DNA of 7,337 nucleotides from DASQHM01 sp035632095 (GTDB taxonomy: Bacteria; Pseudomonadota; Alphaproteobacteria; Ferrovibrionales; Ferrovibrionaceae), in contig DASQHM010000102.1 in assembly GCA_035632095.1 (NCBI GenBank), forward strand, positions 1 through 7,337, read 5' to 3'. The position numbers and the translations under genes were made by a program. Position 1 is the first letter of the stretch, and every line of letters begins with the position of its first letter. The notes under the pieces are model-generated. The model was given only the letters and a program-made list of their open reading frames with translations, had not been told where the DNA came from and did not search any database. This document shows positions 6,016 through 7,337 of the stretch, in pieces.

Positions 6016-6504
6016 ATGTCCTCGCTGACCGCCACCCCACTACTGATTGGCGATGCGCTGCTGCGCCGTCTTTACCAATACTGGGATCACGAACGCGGCA
6101 ATCATTCGATGCCGACGCGAGATAGCGTCGATCCAATCAAGATGCGGTACATCCTCGGCCATTTGGCGTTGGTCGACGTCATTTCCGCCCCAAAAGGTTT
6201 CCGCATCCGCCTCCACGGGACCGAGCTGGTGTCGCGGCTGGGAGCCGATTTTACCGGCAAGACACTTGATGAGTTGCCACTCCCGGATTTGCGGAAACAT
6301 GCGTTGAAGTGGTTCGCCGACGTCGTCGAACGCCGAGCACCGATTCACGAACAGATCGATGAAATCGTTGATGGCTTCGCCCGCCACTTCGACGTTCTTG
6401 TCCTGCCGTACTCGATGCACAAAACAGCCGTCGACTTGCTGCTCGTAGCCATACGGTGTCGGGCGCCAGATCCGGCAGGGCGTCTGTCGTCCGCTCACCG
6501 GTGA
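6016..6504 (+). CDS. PAS_5-type sensory protein
   Basis: A 162-residue cytoplasmic protein with the pattern of the PAS_5 family: an opening helix LLRRLYQYWDHERG (15-28), the signature MPTRDSVDPIKMRYILGHLA (32-51), the central strand FRIRLHGTELVSRLGADFTG (62-81), LDELPLP (84-90), and the closing strand FDVLVLPYS (125-133) ending with LLLVAIR (141-147). Length and order fit a stand-alone member. Such proteins are abundant in Rhodospirillales and Rhizobiales and have no effector domain, so ligand and partner are generally unknown. The ATG at 6016 is the first in the frame after a stop near 5914, but there is no convincing ribosome binding site (only AGG at 5998-6000). Its divergence from the HTH gene suggests that regulator controls it or works with it. 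The last 15 residues are Arg-rich and unlike the family. Confidence 0.83.
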   Translation: MSSLTATPLLIGDALLRRLYQYWDHERGNHSMPTRDSVDPIKMRYILGHLALVDVISAPKGFRIRLHGTELVSRLGADFTGKTLDELPLPDLRKHALKWFADVVERRAPIHEQIDEIVDGFARHFDVLVLPYSMHKTAVDLLLVAIRCRAPDPAGRLSSAHR

Positions 6505-6674
6505 AAATTATGAAACGCACGATTTTCGCAGCGGCCACGAGCCGAAATTCGCGAACTGGATCGGCTCCATCCGATGTCCCAACCTTGGAGCGCGCACGAA
6601 TGGTCGGCGCAGCATCCCGCGGCCGAAAGCCGAATGGGAGCACAACACAACACGGCTGATGAGGCTACAAAACC
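6505..6674 (+). other. Short intergenic stretch after the PAS_5 gene
   Basis: These 170 bases lack a recognised gene. One small frame (6510-6659, 49 residues, starting MKRTIFAAA) begins with a basic-hydrophobic stretch but then turns Arg/Ser/Gly-rich, and it has no good ribosome binding site. It was not called as a gene. No terminator with a T-run is visible, so the PAS_5 gene and the next gene could be co-transcribed. Confidence 0.4.
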
Positions 6675-7337
6675 ATGCATGACGGTGGCCACGTTCCTGC
6701 TAGCGATATGCGGCTCGTCCGCAATGAGTTTCGCGATTTCGTCGATGAATTCTTTCCTGACGAGAGATTCTCGTTCGATCGCATCCATACGGTTGGCGCG
6801 ACGCTCATTCCGCCGCTCTTAAGGTCGCTTGAATCGCAAGGGCTTCGGCTTGTCGTAAGTCGCAATCTAGCCAGCGCCGATTGGCTTTATCGGGCGAGCG
6901 CTGGGCGCATGAAGCGACTGATTCAGACCAACGACTTGCGCTTTCACCCGAACGCCACGCCCAACGATACCGTCGTTATGGCGCTCTTCCACGATAACGA
7001 ACCGCGGGGATGCATCGCGTCTCGCCTAATTTGGTGCGAGCAAAGCTTGGCGGAAGAAATGGAAAGCGGGCGATTCTGGGTGATGCATCCGCCAACGATG
7101 TGGCAAGACCCCGACAAATGCGTCGTTCGCGCCAATATCGCCAAGACGATCAAAGCATGTCACGTCGTCTGCACGGGATCGGTCTACTTGGCGCAGGGTG
7201 TGACGGGCGGCCATACGCTTGCGGCGATGTTACGGTTGCACCATCTATGGATTCTTTGCCACTGGCGTTGGTCGTGGCTCGTTGCCATCATCGAAGGGTC
7301 GCTTGTGCGCCGCCACGCCTTCGACATCTATGGTATG
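6675..7337 (+). CDS. Acyltransferase-like (GNAT-like?) protein, N-terminal part
   Basis: The frame is open for 221 residues from the ATG at 6675 to the right window edge. An in-frame TGA lies at 6660-6662, so the start must be this ATG or a later one; GAGG at 6661-6664 supports it over the Met at codon 12. Residues 57-75 (LRLVVSRNLASADWLYRAS) and 99-120 (a strand, then NEPRGCIASRLIW) recall the opening of GNAT-type folds. Residues ~163-221 (VVCTGSVYLAQGVTGGHTLA onward, ending IYGM) resemble the cofactor loop, following helix and YGF-like end of N-acyltransferases, but RGxG is not present. The Trp-rich stretch LWILCHWRWSWLVAIIEG (191-208) could be a buried core or membrane-facing. Coding is clear from the long clean frame; the family call is tentative. 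It follows the PAS_5 gene by 170 bases in the same direction. Confidence 0.72.
   Translation, partial: MHDGGHVPASDMRLVRNEFRDFVDEFFPDERFSFDRIHTVGATLIPPLLRSLESQGLRLVVSRNLASADWLYRASAGRMKRLIQTNDLRFHPNATPNDTVVMALFHDNEPRGCIASRLIWCEQSLAEEMESGRFWVMHPPTMWQDPDKCVVRANIAKTIKACHVVCTGSVYLAQGVTGGHTLAAMLRLHHLWILCHWRWSWLVAIIEGSLVRRHAFDIYGM

Noticed and set aside
5595..6035. Minus-strand frame of 146 codons spanning the HTH start and the control region
   Set aside because: It overlaps the HTH domain coding sequence in another frame and shows no family resemblance.
6510..6659. 49-codon plus-strand frame between the PAS_5 and acyltransferase-like genes
   Set aside because: Weak ribosome binding site, low-complexity Arg/Ser-rich sequence and no recognisable motif. 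It could be real but cannot be supported.
1..7337. CRISPR array, tRNA, rRNA or insertion sequence
   Set aside because: No regularly spaced repeats, cloverleaf arms, rRNA-like stretches, transposase motifs or terminal inverted repeats were seen on either strand.

Overview
The window looks like chromosome of a free-living alphaproteobacterium. The evidence is high GC (hand-counted 60-base lines range from about 53% to 80%), a PAS-GGDEF protein whose GGDEF entry reads LAHYDELT, a PAS_5-type protein of the kind common in Rhodospirillales and Rhizobiales, and a gene whose N-terminus resembles the Ros/MucR family. The genus cannot be fixed from the sequence alone. No RNA gene, insertion sequence or CRISPR array was seen.

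Layout. (1) 1-450, minus strand: N-terminal 150 residues of a PAS-GGDEF signalling protein that runs off the left edge. (2) 644-1462, minus: an alpha/beta hydrolase close in pattern to RutD. (3) 1463-1852: a 390-base divergent intergenic region with a good minus-strand promoter candidate, a weak plus-strand candidate and a leader hairpin. (4) 1853-4607, plus: a probable three-gene operon with gaps of 25 and 30 bases. It encodes a MucR-N-like/degenerate cold-shock-domain protein, a short-chain dehydrogenase-like protein that lacks the catalytic tyrosine, and a Rieske oxygenase alpha subunit of the phthalate-dioxygenase type. (5) 4613-5776, minus: a helix-turn-helix regulator with a long unrecognised C-terminal region. 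It converges on the oxygenase gene, and both stop codons lie in one 13-base palindrome. (6) 6016-6504, plus: a PAS_5-type sensory protein divergent from the regulator. (7) 6675-7337, plus: a partial gene for an acyltransferase-like protein that runs off the right edge.

Working together. The Rieske oxygenase and its SDR-like neighbour suggest oxidation of an aromatic or cyclic substrate, and the hydrolase upstream could serve the same catabolism, but no substrate can be named and no reductase gene is present. The block from 4613 onward has visibly lower GC than the block before it. It may be a separate sensory module (HTH regulator, PAS_5 sensor, acyltransferase-like protein) of different history. 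That grouping is inferred from adjacency and composition only.

The best candidates for something undescribed are the MucR-N/cold-shock fusion, the Tyr-less SDR in a Rieske operon, and the HTH protein with an unassigned sensor region paired with a PAS_5 gene.
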